Assembly: GCA_020441665.1 (NCBI GenBank)
Contig: JAGRLT010000072.1
Span: 1 to 49,125, forward strand
Direction of reading: 5' to 3'
Length of the DNA stretch: 49,125 bases
From: Nitratireductor sp.
GTDB taxonomy: Bacteria; Pseudomonadota; Alphaproteobacteria; Rhizobiales; Rhizobiaceae
Below are positions 8,868 to 17,247 of the stretch, piece after piece. The stretch's first letter is position 1, and each line of letters opens with the position of its first letter. Below the pieces are notes generated by a model. That model did not search any database, was not told the DNA's origin, and saw nothing but the letters and a program-made list of their open reading frames with translations. The translations under genes were made by a program, and so were the position numbers.

Positions 8868-10019
8868 TCAGCCGGCCGCCCCGCCGATGCCCGCCTCCGA
8901 CGACCATCCATTCGAGATCGCGCGTCCCGTGCCGATGTCGAACAGGTGAAGCGCCCGAAGGTCGACCGAAACGGTGATCGCTTCGCCGACACTGGCCCGG
9001 GCCTCGCGCCCGATCCGCGCGGTGACTTCCTGGCCCGTGCCGGCCAGGGCGAGAAAGAGAAGCGTTTCCGCCCCGAGCGGCTCCACGGAGAGTACCTTCG
9101 CCTCGACCGATACGACATGCTCCGCCATATCGGCCGGCACCGGCCCATGAATGTCCTCGGGTCGCACCCCCAGCCAAACGCGCTTCTGGCTGACTGCAAG
9201 CGAAGCCGGGCCGCGAGCTGGAAGCGGAATGTTCACGTTCCCCAGACGCACCGTGGTCCGCCCACCCTCCGAGGAAATTTCCGTTTCCAGAACATTCATC
9301 GGCGGGCTGCCGAGGAACTTGGCAACGAAGATATCGGCGGGTTTCCGGTAGACTTCGAGCGGCACCCCGACCTGGATCACCTTGCCGCCGTTCATGATGC
9401 AGACGCGGTGTCCCATGGTCATCGCTTCCACCTGATCATGGGTGACGTAAACGGTGGTGATCCCCATATCGCGCTGCTGCCGCGTCAACTGATTGCGTGT
9501 CGTCACGCGCAATGCGGCGTCGAGATTGGACAGCGGTTCGTCAAACAGGAATATCTTCGGCTCGCGGACAATCGCGCGGCCCAGCGCAACCCGCTGCCTT
9601 TGTCCCCCGGACAGCGCATTCGGCCTGCGATTGAGATAGGGGGTCAGCCCCAGACTCTCGGCGGCCAGATCGACGCGTCTTTTCGTTTCCGCGCTGGAAA
9701 TCCCGCGACGCAGCAGGCCAAAGGCCATGTTGCGATAGACCGTCATATGCGGGTAGAGCGCATAGGACTGAAACACCATCGCAATATCGCGGTTTTTTGC
9801 CGGAACATCGTTCACGATCCGGCCGTCCACGGCGATGGTCCCGGAAGAGATCGGTTCGAGCCCTGCCACCATCCGCAAGACGGATGACTTTCCGCAGCCC
9901 GAAGGGCCGAGAAGAACCATGAATTCTCCATCCGGCACGCTCAGGCTAACGTCGTCGACGGCGAAATCCGAGGAGTTGGGGTATCGTTTGCTCAGGTGCT
10001 CAATCGTCAGTTCAGCCAT
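8868..10019 (-). CDS. Sugar ABC transporter ATP-binding protein (MalK/UgpC family)
   Basis: ATPase of a CUT1-type carbohydrate importer. 383 residues with Walker A GPSGCGKS (38-45), Q-loop VFQSYALYPHMTV, signature LSGGQRQRVALGRA (from residue 136), Walker B FLFDEPLSNLD (from 157), H-loop VYVTHDQVEAMTM and a C-terminal TOBE-type regulatory domain (KRVWLGVRPEDIHG region). The start at 10019 follows GGAGGGACA; a further upstream in-frame ATG (10037) lacks support. The gene lies between the glycosidase-like gene and otnK, and serves the permease and binding-protein genes further upstream in the operon. The R in LSGGQRQR and the TOBE half place it in the MalK/UgpC group, which may be shared between several permeases. 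Confidence 0.93.
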   Translation of the reverse strand: MAELTIEHLSKRYPNSSDFAVDDVSLSVPDGEFMVLLGPSGCGKSSVLRMVAGLEPISSGTIAVDGRIVNDVPAKNRDIAMVFQSYALYPHMTVYRNMAFGLLRRGISSAETKRRVDLAAESLGLTPYLNRRPNALSGGQRQRVALGRAIVREPKIFLFDEPLSNLDAALRVTTRNQLTRQQRDMGITTVYVTHDQVEAMTMGHRVCIMNGGKVIQVGVPLEVYRKPADIFVAKFLGSPPMNVLETEISSEGGRTTVRLGNVNIPLPARGPASLAVSQKRVWLGVRPEDIHGPVPADMAEHVVSVEAKVLSVEPLGAETLLFLALAGTGQEVTARIGREARASVGEAITVSVDLRALHLFDIGTGRAISNGWSSEAGIGGAAG

Positions 10020-10044
10020 TGTCCCTCCAGTCCGCAATCCGTCT

Positions 10045-11382
10045 CTACGACTTGTTCTTCAGATAGAGAACGCTGTCCCTGTCGAAGGGATGCGAGAAGC
10101 TGCGCCGCCCGCCACCCGTTACGTCGTCACCAGGGGAAAACCTTCCGGTTCTGGTATCCAGCCATTCGACGCCGAACGTATCGGGACAGTCCGTCAGGTC
10201 GATCGTTTCCGGCTCCCGCGAAGGCAGATAGGCGACGACCGCTTCCTTGCCCTTTTCGAGGCAGGCCAGACAGTAGTCGGAGGATGACAGGTCACCGCGC
10301 GGAACCATGGCGCCCATATCCAGACGCTCGGCGAGCCGCCGCGCGAAGCCCAGACTGTCACGCATCACGTCCCAGTAGGTGTCGAGATTCATGCCATGCG
10401 TGACGTTTCGCCCCGGCCATTCGGTGAGATAGGGATCCATGAAGGCAAGGTTGTAGCCACGGGTGAAGTTCTTCCAGATCCACTCCCGCTGGCCATCATG
10501 GCCGACCGCCTTCATCTTGGTGAAATAGAAGGAATGGTCGCTGTCATTGATCACGACTTTCCGCCCCTCGGCCGGTGCTGGCGCGGGAGGAACGCTGAAG
10601 CCGTCATACTTGCCGGGGGCGATCCAGTCCGCATCGCTGTTCCACAGCACGTCGTTGTAGGTATCGAATACCCAGGACATCCCGACCGGATGCTGCTTGG
10701 GCTTTGTGGCCTGATAGCGCTTGATCACCGAAATCATATGATACTGCCATTCGATGGAATGCGACGCGGCCTCGTTCGAAATCTCGTAGAGGACGTTGTC
10801 GAGATCGTTGACGGTATCGATCACCTTGCGGATATAGCGCTCCTGCAATTCGACCACACGCGGGTCCAGCAGCGTCTGCGCGCGCAGTCCGCTGCATACG
10901 ATCCCGTTGATGTTGTTTTCCCCGTCGAACGGAAAGCCGTTCTCGACGATGCGGGCCATGAAGTTGTCGACGCCGCCGAACAGCATCACCGCGACGTAGA
11001 CGCCGCTCCTGCCGGCCTCGATCACCCGTTCGCGCAGGCGCTGGAAATAGGACTCGTCGAACTTCTCCACGTCGAAACGCGGCAGCCCGTCATTGGCCAC
11101 TCCCGGGCCGGTGCGGGGCCAGGCGAAGGGCGACTTGCGCCACAGGACGGTGAGGTTGCGGCCAAGGGGCCCACGCGGCGATTCCCAGACCCAGAGCCTG
11201 ATGAAGTTGTGACCCCGGCGTTCGAGAAACCGAACGTATTCCGAATAGTCGAACATCATCACGCCGCCGTCCGAGACGTAGTCGCGGAAATTGATCCAGG
11301 TATGGGCGCCGGCAAGAAACACGGTCTTGCCCGACTCGTCCTCGAAGTATCTTGGATTCTTTCTTGAAACGCGAAGAACCAT
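10045..11382 (-). CDS. Putative cytoplasmic glycoside hydrolase (DUF4038-like TIM barrel)
   Basis: 445 residues without a signal peptide or membrane segment, so intracellular. The N-terminal part (RKNPRYFEDESGKTVFLAGA, then WINFRDYVSDGG) and the TIM-barrel core resemble DUF4038/apiosidase-like glycosidases of clan GH-A. YEISNEAASHS (about residues 200-210) has the Asn-Glu pair typical of the clan GH-A acid/base. VVINDSDHS and MDPYLTEWPG follow in the barrel, and a beta-rich C-terminal domain (EAVVAYLPSREPETIDL, VEWLDTRTGRF) resembles the putative collagen-binding or CBM-like tail of these proteins. It lies between permease and ATPase genes of a sugar importer, which suggests that it hydrolyses the imported glycoside. 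The substrate is not deducible. I am confident of fold and broad class, less of activity. Confidence 0.75.
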   Translation of the reverse strand: MVLRVSRKNPRYFEDESGKTVFLAGAHTWINFRDYVSDGGVMMFDYSEYVRFLERRGHNFIRLWVWESPRGPLGRNLTVLWRKSPFAWPRTGPGVANDGLPRFDVEKFDESYFQRLRERVIEAGRSGVYVAVMLFGGVDNFMARIVENGFPFDGENNINGIVCSGLRAQTLLDPRVVELQERYIRKVIDTVNDLDNVLYEISNEAASHSIEWQYHMISVIKRYQATKPKQHPVGMSWVFDTYNDVLWNSDADWIAPGKYDGFSVPPAPAPAEGRKVVINDSDHSFYFTKMKAVGHDGQREWIWKNFTRGYNLAFMDPYLTEWPGRNVTHGMNLDTYWDVMRDSLGFARRLAERLDMGAMVPRGDLSSSDYCLACLEKGKEAVVAYLPSREPETIDLTDCPDTFGVEWLDTRTGRFSPGDDVTGGGRRSFSHPFDRDSVLYLKNKS

Positions 11383-11427
11383 ATGTGATTTCCTTCTCTT
11401 CTCGTCTTCTTGGTACTGTAGCAGTGG

Positions 11428-12246
11428 CTATTTGATCGCCCCGGCCGTCATGCCGCGCACGACGCGTTCCGAGAACAGCGCGTAAAGCACGATGACCGGG
11501 ATCACCGAGATCATCAGCCCGGTCGCCAGCAGGGCATAGTCGGTCTGATAGTCCCCCAGAAACTTCATGATCCCGAGCGGCAGGGTTCTCTTTTCATCGT
11601 CGGTTATGATCACGACCGCATAGAGAAACTCGTTCCACATATCGATGAGGTTCAAGATCACCGTCGTCGCGACCGCGGGAATGCCGATCGGCAGCGTGAT
11701 GCGCCAGAAGATCTCGTAGTTGGAATACCCGTCCATCTTGGCGGCATCGTACAGATCCTGCGGTATCTGGGAGAAAAACCCTTCAAGCAGATAGACCGTC
11801 AAGGGCAGGTGAATGGCGACATAGACGCATATCAACCCCACGAGCGAATTGATCAGCCCGTATTCGACAAGCATCTGGAACAGCGCGATGATTGTCAGCT
11901 GCGGCGGAAACAGGATGGAACTGAAAAGCAGCATGAAGACAGCGTTCTTCCAGCGGAACTGGTAGCGCGCCAGGCCATGCGCGGCCATCGCGCCGATCAG
12001 CGTCACCAGGGTAACCGAGCAGGCGACGACGATCGTGCTGTTCTTGAAATAGACCCCGTAGCTCGCATCGCTCCAGGCCGCGGCATAGTTGTGCCACTGC
12101 GGAGCCGAGGGAAGCCCATAGGGGTTGGCCAGGATCTCCTGGGTCGACCGCAGCGACATGTCGGCGATCCATACGAGCGGGCCGCCGGCGATAATCGTGT
12201 AGATCGCCGCTGCCAGCAGTAGAAGAACCCGCGTGATCAAGTTCAT
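11428..12246 (-). CDS. Carbohydrate ABC transporter permease (MalG type)
   Basis: Membrane subunit of the sugar importer, BPD_transp_1 family. 272 residues with six predicted helices; the first is ITRVLLLLAAAIYTIIAGG. The coupling (EAA) loop that docks with the ATPase reads YDAAKMDGYSNYEIFWRITL, and the C-terminal stretch AGAIK is typical of MalG-like proteins. The ATG at 12246 has GGAAAGG with a 7-base spacer; that ribosome site lies inside the terminal repeat of the miniature element inserted upstream. Before the insertion this ATG would have stood one base after the partner permease stop, with GGAG 7 bases upstream. Whether expression is normal depends on readthrough of the element. Confidence 0.92.
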   Translation of the reverse strand: MNLITRVLLLLAAAIYTIIAGGPLVWIADMSLRSTQEILANPYGLPSAPQWHNYAAAWSDASYGVYFKNSTIVVACSVTLVTLIGAMAAHGLARYQFRWKNAVFMLLFSSILFPPQLTIIALFQMLVEYGLINSLVGLICVYVAIHLPLTVYLLEGFFSQIPQDLYDAAKMDGYSNYEIFWRITLPIGIPAVATTVILNLIDMWNEFLYAVVIITDDEKRTLPLGIMKFLGDYQTDYALLATGLMISVIPVIVLYALFSERVVRGMTAGAIK

Positions 12247-12250
12247 GCTA

Positions 12251-12557
12251 GAGCCTTTCCAGCGGGTATTGAATCGTTCGAACGCCGGGAATTTGCTTGC
12301 TGGCAAGGCGCGGGCGGCGATGCGGTGTCAACACCGCGAGACCGTGCGCAACACAGCCAGCGGGCAAAGAACCAGGTTCGGGCGATTTCCGTTTTTCGTG
12401 TGTTTTCAATCTATCGTGCCTCGAGGCTTGGATGTCTTTTCCGTCCTGGCTGCGTCGAAATCCTCGCGCGATGGGTAAACATCGCGCTGCGGTGTTCTCC
12501 TCGCCAATCCGAAAAATCCTATCCATCAAACTGATCCAATATCCGGTGGGCAGGCTC
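12251..12557. mobile_element. 307-bp MITE-like element with TA target duplication
   Basis: The element fills the whole gap between the two permease genes. Its ends are inverted repeats: the left reads GAGCCTTTCCAGCGGGTATT and the right end, on the other strand, GAGCCTGCCCACCGGATATT. The match is 16 of 20, continuing as GAATC/GGATC. It is flanked by TA on both sides (12249-12250 and 12558-12559), the duplication made by IS630/Tc1-mariner transposases. There is no transposase gene; short open frames inside are not convincing. Deleting the element and one TA gives GAG TAT TAG C ATG, a clean junction between the two genes, so the insertion kept the stop codon of one gene and the start of the other. 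Confidence 0.85.
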
Positions 12558-13492
12558 TAATACTCCAGGCGCTCCTTGGAACTGACGATCCGGGTCAGCA
12601 GGATGACGACGACGATGATGACGAGCGACCACAGACTTCCCAATGCGGATGGATAGCCGAGATCGAAAGTGCTCCAGTTGAACGCCCGCTTGTAGACATA
12701 GGTCGATACGGTCTCCGTCGACCACAGCGGCCCGCCGGTCGTCATTACCCAGACCAGGTCGAATATCTTCATGCGGCCGATGAAGGCCAATATCGTCAGG
12801 TTCAGAAGCGTTCTTTTGATCATCGGAATGATGACGAAATAGGTTTTGGCGAACCAGCCGCAATTATCCAGCTCGGAGGCGTCGAGGACCTCTCGCGGCA
12901 GGGCGTACAGGGCCGCGAGGCAGACGACCATGTCGAAGCCGGCCCATTTCCAGGAATGCGCCGCGATCACCGCGCCGAGCGCCGTGCTGGTGTTTCCCAG
13001 CCAGCTCATGGCCCAGTCGCCAAGCCCCACGGCGCGAAGGGCCGAATTCAGGACGCCCCAATCATAGTTGTATATCCACAGCCACAGGATGCCGGCGACC
13101 ACATTCGATATGAGGACCGGCGCAAACCAGACAAACCGATAGAAGGCGCCGAGCCGGACACCGGAATAGATTACCAGGGCCAGGATCAGCCCGAGCCCCA
13201 CATCCACGATCGGGCCGACAATGCTCCAGATCAGCGTATTGCCGACGGCCTTCCAGAACACCCAGTCCTCGAAGATGATCTCACGGTAGTTTTCGAAGCC
13301 GATATACTCGCTGCCGAGCGGGGTGATCACGAAGAAGCTGTTGATGAAGGTTCTTGCCACCGGATAGGCGGTGAAGACCATATAGAAGAGCACGGCGGGG
13401 AAGAGGAATACCGAGAACTCGATCCACGGCGTCGAGGCGACCCGATCGAGAATCTGCCGCCATTGGCGGGGCTCCGGAGCTTCAGCGGGCAT
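12557..13492 (-). CDS. Carbohydrate ABC transporter permease (MalF/UgpA type)
   Basis: Membrane subunit of the sugar importer, BPD_transp_1 family, 311 residues with six predicted helices. The first (about residues 25-48) includes FSVFLFPAVLFYMVFTAYPV, characteristic of UgpA/MalF-like proteins. The EAA loop reads LDASELDNCGWFAKTYFVII. The C terminus is IVSSKERLEY followed by TAG, whose G is the first base of the inserted element. The start at 13492 has GGTGA upstream. 210 bases separate it from the binding-protein gene; a GC-rich CGGGC-CCCGC-GCCCG hairpin lies in that gap and could reduce downstream expression relative to the binding protein, a common arrangement. Confidence 0.93.
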   Translation of the reverse strand: MPAEAPEPRQWRQILDRVASTPWIEFSVFLFPAVLFYMVFTAYPVARTFINSFFVITPLGSEYIGFENYREIIFEDWVFWKAVGNTLIWSIVGPIVDVGLGLILALVIYSGVRLGAFYRFVWFAPVLISNVVAGILWLWIYNYDWGVLNSALRAVGLGDWAMSWLGNTSTALGAVIAAHSWKWAGFDMVVCLAALYALPREVLDASELDNCGWFAKTYFVIIPMIKRTLLNLTILAFIGRMKIFDLVWVMTTGGPLWSTETVSTYVYKRAFNWSTFDLGYPSALGSLWSLVIIVVVILLTRIVSSKERLEY

Positions 13493-13702
13493 GACGGGTC
13501 ACCTTTTCGAGTTTACTGGCCACGGCCCGTCCGTCTTGCCTTCCGCGCAGGGTAGCAGATGCTTCCGATAGCAAGGAAAACGCGGGGTAAGAAATACCGG
13601 ACACTTCGAGAATGTCCCAGCCGGCAAACGATCGGTTCCCGGCCGGGTCACGGGCGCGGGGCCCGGCGTGAGCGAGGCCCTGTGCGTCTCTCATTGGTCG
13701 CG

Positions 13703-14995
13703 CTAGGGCCGATAGCAGGCCTGGTCGAGCCGCGCCGCCGTATCCTCGATGCTGATCAGGTTTGCCGGAAGCGCCACATTGATGATCTGCGCCCAGGCTT
13801 CCTTGCACGAACCGGTGAGGTATTGATGGGGTGCGCCGATGAAATACTTCGCACCCTGGTTCGCCTCGTTGTATTCGTCGAGATAGGCCTTCATCTTCGG
13901 ATTGTCGGATTCGATCGGGCCGGTTTCGACTGCGGTGCCCAGAAGCACGGTCTTGACCCAGCGCGCGCCCATCTCCGGCGTGGCCATTTCGTTCAGGAAG
14001 TCGGCGACCAGTTCCTTGTGTTCGCTGTTCGAGTTGATCGCGAAGCTGGCACCGACGGCCGCGGTCTTGCACTCGTTGCAGACCCCGTTATCCAGCGCGG
14101 GTATCTTCATCACCCCCAGCTTGAAGCTGTCGGGAACGTCGCTGGTGAAGGGGTGGCCGGCGTAGAAGCTGCCCATGATCAGCATCAGCGCTGCCGGATT
14201 CGCTTCGAAATAGGGCCAGGTCTCGGCGAGCGTCATCGTCGTGAAGCTCTTGGGGTAGAACCCGGCCTCGACGAGCTGGTGGACATAACCCAGCACCTCG
14301 ATGACGCGCGGATCCGTATAGGATATCTTGCCGTCCAGCAGCGCGCGATAGTCGTCAACGCCGAGGCGCTTCAGCAGGAGCTCCTGCGTCATGTAGGCGC
14401 CGGGATAGGGCCGGTCGCCGGCACCGGCGGCGAGGGGAGAGATTCCCGCCGCGACCGATTTCTTGACCAATTCGAGATATTCGGTCTGGCTGAGCTGCTT
14501 GTTGTCCGGCAGGGTGATGCCGAGTTCGGCCATCCGTGTCTCGTTGAAGAAGTTCTCGAGCGTCCAGACCTCCTGCGGCACGGCATAGGTCTTGCCGTCG
14601 ATGGTCCAGACATCCTTCGTCCAGGGCTTGATGCTGCTCCAGTTGATCAGGTCATTGAGGGGAGTGACGAATCCATTGGTGATGTATTCGACGCGATCTC
14701 TTTCGATGTAGAAGGCATCCGGCCCCTGGCCCGCCCGCAGCGCGGTATTGAGCGCAGAGAAGAGCGGTTCCTTCTGGTACCAGGTGATCTTCACCTTGAC
14801 CCCGGGATGCGCCTCCTCGAAGTTGCGTGCGGCCAGTTCCCGCCAAGCGACCTTCGATTTCGAATCCGCCTCGTGGCTCCAGACCGTGAGTGTAATGTCC
14901 TCGGCGTGGGCGGCCCCGGCCGTCAGTGCTCCGGCAACGGCCAGAACCGATGCAGTTCCGCGCATCGAACAAGTCATCCAACTAAGCAGGCTCAT
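13703..14995 (-). CDS. Sugar ABC transporter substrate-binding protein
   Basis: Periplasmic extracellular solute-binding protein family 1 member (CUT1 type), 430 residues. The signal peptide has a hydrophobic core (about residues 14-26) and a predicted cleavage at AHA-ED (about 31). The mature protein starts ITLTVWSHEADSKSKVAWRE and contains the family segment GPDAFYIERDRVEYITNGF and Trp-rich stretches (LNDLINWSSIKPWTKDVW) that usually line a carbohydrate site. A Cys pair, VCNECK, is unusual and may form a disulphide. GGGGGAAG precedes the start. It is the first gene of the minus-strand operon and is divergent from the LysR gene, which probably controls it. Ligand unknown; downstream genes suggest a glycoside or sugar-acid conjugate. 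Confidence 0.92.
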   Translation of the reverse strand: MSLLSWMTCSMRGTASVLAVAGALTAGAAHAEDITLTVWSHEADSKSKVAWRELAARNFEEAHPGVKVKITWYQKEPLFSALNTALRAGQGPDAFYIERDRVEYITNGFVTPLNDLINWSSIKPWTKDVWTIDGKTYAVPQEVWTLENFFNETRMAELGITLPDNKQLSQTEYLELVKKSVAAGISPLAAGAGDRPYPGAYMTQELLLKRLGVDDYRALLDGKISYTDPRVIEVLGYVHQLVEAGFYPKSFTTMTLAETWPYFEANPAALMLIMGSFYAGHPFTSDVPDSFKLGVMKIPALDNGVCNECKTAAVGASFAINSNSEHKELVADFLNEMATPEMGARWVKTVLLGTAVETGPIESDNPKMKAYLDEYNEANQGAKYFIGAPHQYLTGSCKEAWAQIINVALPANLISIEDTAARLDQACYRP

Positions 14996-15242
14996 AGCTT
15001 CCCCCTGTTGAGAACCGGCATCAAAGCACGCCGGATTTCCCTATTTGGTAGGCAGGCTTCTTCGCCCGGTCCAGTTAAAAGAATTTCGCTCATTGATAGA
15101 GGAAATGTATTGTTGCAGGGTGCGGGTGCTGACCCTTTGGAAAGGTCGGGATCTTTGCCCCACAACCGCCGGACGGCATGGAGCGAACGTGCCGTGGCCT
15201 TACTCTGGTTGAAACGGTTGCGTGAAGTGATAGTCTGTATCT
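14996..15242. promoter_or_regulatory. Divergent promoter region between the sugar operon and the LysR gene
   Basis: This 247-base gap carries the promoters of two divergent units. An interrupted inverted repeat, GACCCTTTGGAAAGGTC, lies at 15131-15147, about 100 bases before the LysR start and 136 before the binding-protein start, where a LysR operator would be expected. AT-rich sequence at about 15075-15115 could hold the minus-strand promoter. I could not assign -10/-35 boxes with confidence. Confidence 0.4.
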
Positions 15243-16151
15243 ATGACCCGCGTGACGCTCAACCAGATTGAAGCCTTCTATTGGATAATGCGCCATGGCA
15301 GCTTCCATGCGGCGGCGAGCCACCTCAACCTGACCCAGCCGACGATCAGCATTCGCATCCATCAGATGGAGGATTCTCTCGGCGTCAAGCTGTTCAAGAA
15401 GGTGGGCCGACGCTCGCGACCGACGCTCGAGGCCGAGACCCTGCTGTCCAAGGCAGAGGAGATGCTGAACCTGGCGGGGGATTTCGATCTGAAGTCCCTG
15501 CCGACAGATCCCTTGCGGGGGCGATTGCGTCTCGGTGCGCCGGACAGTTTCGGCATGGTCTGCATGACCGAGCTGCTCGCCACCCTCAAGGCGCGATATA
15601 CCGGTTTGACGACGGCCATCACGATCGACAAGGCGCCCGCGCTCTGCACCGCGTTGAACAATCGCGAGCTCGATCTCGCCTTCCTGACGGAGCCCGAGGT
15701 CGCGCCCAATGTCGGCATCGAGTCGATCGGACCCGCCAGTCACACCTGGGTGGCCGGTTCCGGGCTGCGCCTCCCGGATCGGATCATCCTGCCGGAGGAC
15801 CTGGCCAATCAGGAGATTTTCACCTTTCCGGCGCCGTCCAACCAGATGATGCTGGTGATGAACTGGTTCCGCGCGGCTTCGATACGGCCCACGGCGATCC
15901 GCACCTGCAACAACCTGTCGGTCATCCTCCAATTGGTTGCGGCGGATGTCGGCGTCAGCCTGGTTCCCACCGGGCTTCTCAAGAGCGAACCCTCCGGGCG
16001 TTCGCTGCGCCAGTTGCGCACAAGGCCCGAGATCGAACGCCCGTTTTATGTGGCGGCTTTCCAGAAGGACAAGGACGGTCCGGCGCTCCGCGCGGTGATG
16101 GAAATCGCCCGGCCGATCATGCTGCGATCCCTGCTCGTCGAGCCCGACTGA
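15243..16151 (+). CDS. LysR family transcriptional regulator
   Basis: 302 residues. The N-terminal winged helix-turn-helix (about residues 4-62) reads LNQIEAFYWIMRHGSFHAAA then LNLTQPTISIRIHQME, a standard LysR DNA-binding domain. The rest is the periplasmic-binding-protein-like effector domain (about 90-295) with GRLRLGAPDSFGMVCMTELL and VILQLVAADVGVSLVPTGLL. It is divergently placed 247 bases from the sugar importer/otn operon, the usual arrangement for a LysR activator and its target. The effector is probably an intermediate or substrate of that operon; this is inference. The downstream neighbour is convergent. Confidence 0.93.
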   Translation: MTRVTLNQIEAFYWIMRHGSFHAAASHLNLTQPTISIRIHQMEDSLGVKLFKKVGRRSRPTLEAETLLSKAEEMLNLAGDFDLKSLPTDPLRGRLRLGAPDSFGMVCMTELLATLKARYTGLTTAITIDKAPALCTALNNRELDLAFLTEPEVAPNVGIESIGPASHTWVAGSGLRLPDRIILPEDLANQEIFTFPAPSNQMMLVMNWFRAASIRPTAIRTCNNLSVILQLVAADVGVSLVPTGLLKSEPSGRSLRQLRTRPEIERPFYVAAFQKDKDGPALRAVMEIARPIMLRSLLVEPD

Positions 16152-16220
16152 TCCGCGCGGACGACCGTGTCTGTTCGACCACCGGTGCCGGGGTGGCGAT
16201 TTCGTGCGGGCTGGGCGGGT

Positions 16221-17231
16221 CTATCGCCGCTGCGGCGGCAAGGATGCGCAGCGATAGGCATCCTCGACCAGCCTGAGCGTTTCCAGATTGTCCGCGACCG
16301 AGGTCTCGAACCCGAGGCCGCGATCCAGCCTGTCCACGAAATGCGCCATCACATTGTCGAAGCTCGCCTGATAGCCATCGGCTGGGTCATATTCCACAAG
16401 CCGCGGCGTCCGGGGCGAGAGCAGGTGCAGCTTCTCGCCGTCGAAACGGATGCTGGCTCTGCTGCCGGTGATCTCCAGCTTGTCCGAGCCGCGCGGCGGG
16501 AAGCCCGCCGCCGCGATCGACCCGGTCACGGTCGCCGGCGCGCCGGAAGCCGTTTCCATCATGATGCAGGCAGCAACCTCACCCGGTACAACCGGCATGC
16601 CCGACCTGGTCCGGGCGGCAACGACCTTCATCTCGCCCGCCAGGTAGCGCAGCACGTCGAGGTGATGGATCAGGATCTCGGCGATCATCAGCCGGTCGAG
16701 TTCCTGAAAAAACGGCTGCCGCAACAGGGCGGGCCGCTGCCCGTGCTCGTCCGGCAGCAGACCGGCGGTATGCATGGTCATGGCGACGGACTGGATCTCG
16801 CCCAGTTCGCCGCTCTCGATCCAGGCCTTCGTTTCCCTGTACCAGGGACGGAACCGCCAGTTTTCATGCACCATCACGACCGCATCGCCGATCTCGTCGG
16901 CCAGCGACAGCGCCTGTTCCAGATCGGGCGCCAGCGGTTTCTGGCACAGCACTGCCTTGCCCCCGGCCACCGCCCGGCGCACCCAGAAGGCATGGGTCGC
17001 GCGCGGGCTGGCGACATCGACGATATCCACCGCCGCGTCGCCGAGCAGCGCTTCGGGATCGGGATAGACGGTCGGGATATCGAATTCCCCGGCGCGCGTC
17101 TTCGCTCGGCTCGGATCGGGGTCGAAAATGCCGACGACGCGCACCCGGTCCGCGACTGAGCGCCAGGCCCTCAAATGATGCAGGCTGATCATGCCGGCCC
17201 CGGCGAGGGCGACGTTCCGCAAGCGCGTCAT
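16221..17231 (-). CDS. Gfo/Idh/MocA family oxidoreductase
   Basis: NAD(P)-dependent sugar or inositol dehydrogenase-like protein, 336 residues. The N-terminal Rossmann domain has VALAGAGMISLHHLRAW (GxGxxxxxH type) and VDIVDVASPRATHAFWVRRA. The motif usually seen as EKP is CQKPLA here. The C-terminal domain includes LIHHLDVLRYLAGE, the segment with the catalytic His region of the family, and TVTGSIAAAGFPPRGSDKLE. The ATG at 17231 is preferred; a GTG nine bases upstream is possible because ribosome-site spacing is ambiguous. 16 bases separate it from the amidohydrolase gene upstream, in one minus-strand operon with two amidohydrolases and an alpha/beta hydrolase. It probably oxidises a sugar or sugar derivative to a lactone or keto form for those hydrolases; inferred. 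Confidence 0.88.
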   Translation of the reverse strand: MTRLRNVALAGAGMISLHHLRAWRSVADRVRVVGIFDPDPSRAKTRAGEFDIPTVYPDPEALLGDAAVDIVDVASPRATHAFWVRRAVAGGKAVLCQKPLAPDLEQALSLADEIGDAVVMVHENWRFRPWYRETKAWIESGELGEIQSVAMTMHTAGLLPDEHGQRPALLRQPFFQELDRLMIAEILIHHLDVLRYLAGEMKVVAARTRSGMPVVPGEVAACIMMETASGAPATVTGSIAAAGFPPRGSDKLEITGSRASIRFDGEKLHLLSPRTPRLVEYDPADGYQASFDNVMAHFVDRLDRGLGFETSVADNLETLRLVEDAYRCASLPPQRR

Positions 17232-17247
17232 GGGCGGCACGGCCTTT

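Noticed and set aside
12297-12560. Open frames on both strands inside the MITE
   Set aside because: No transposase motif and no ribosome site; the element is too short to encode a transposase, and both frames reach into the terminal repeats.
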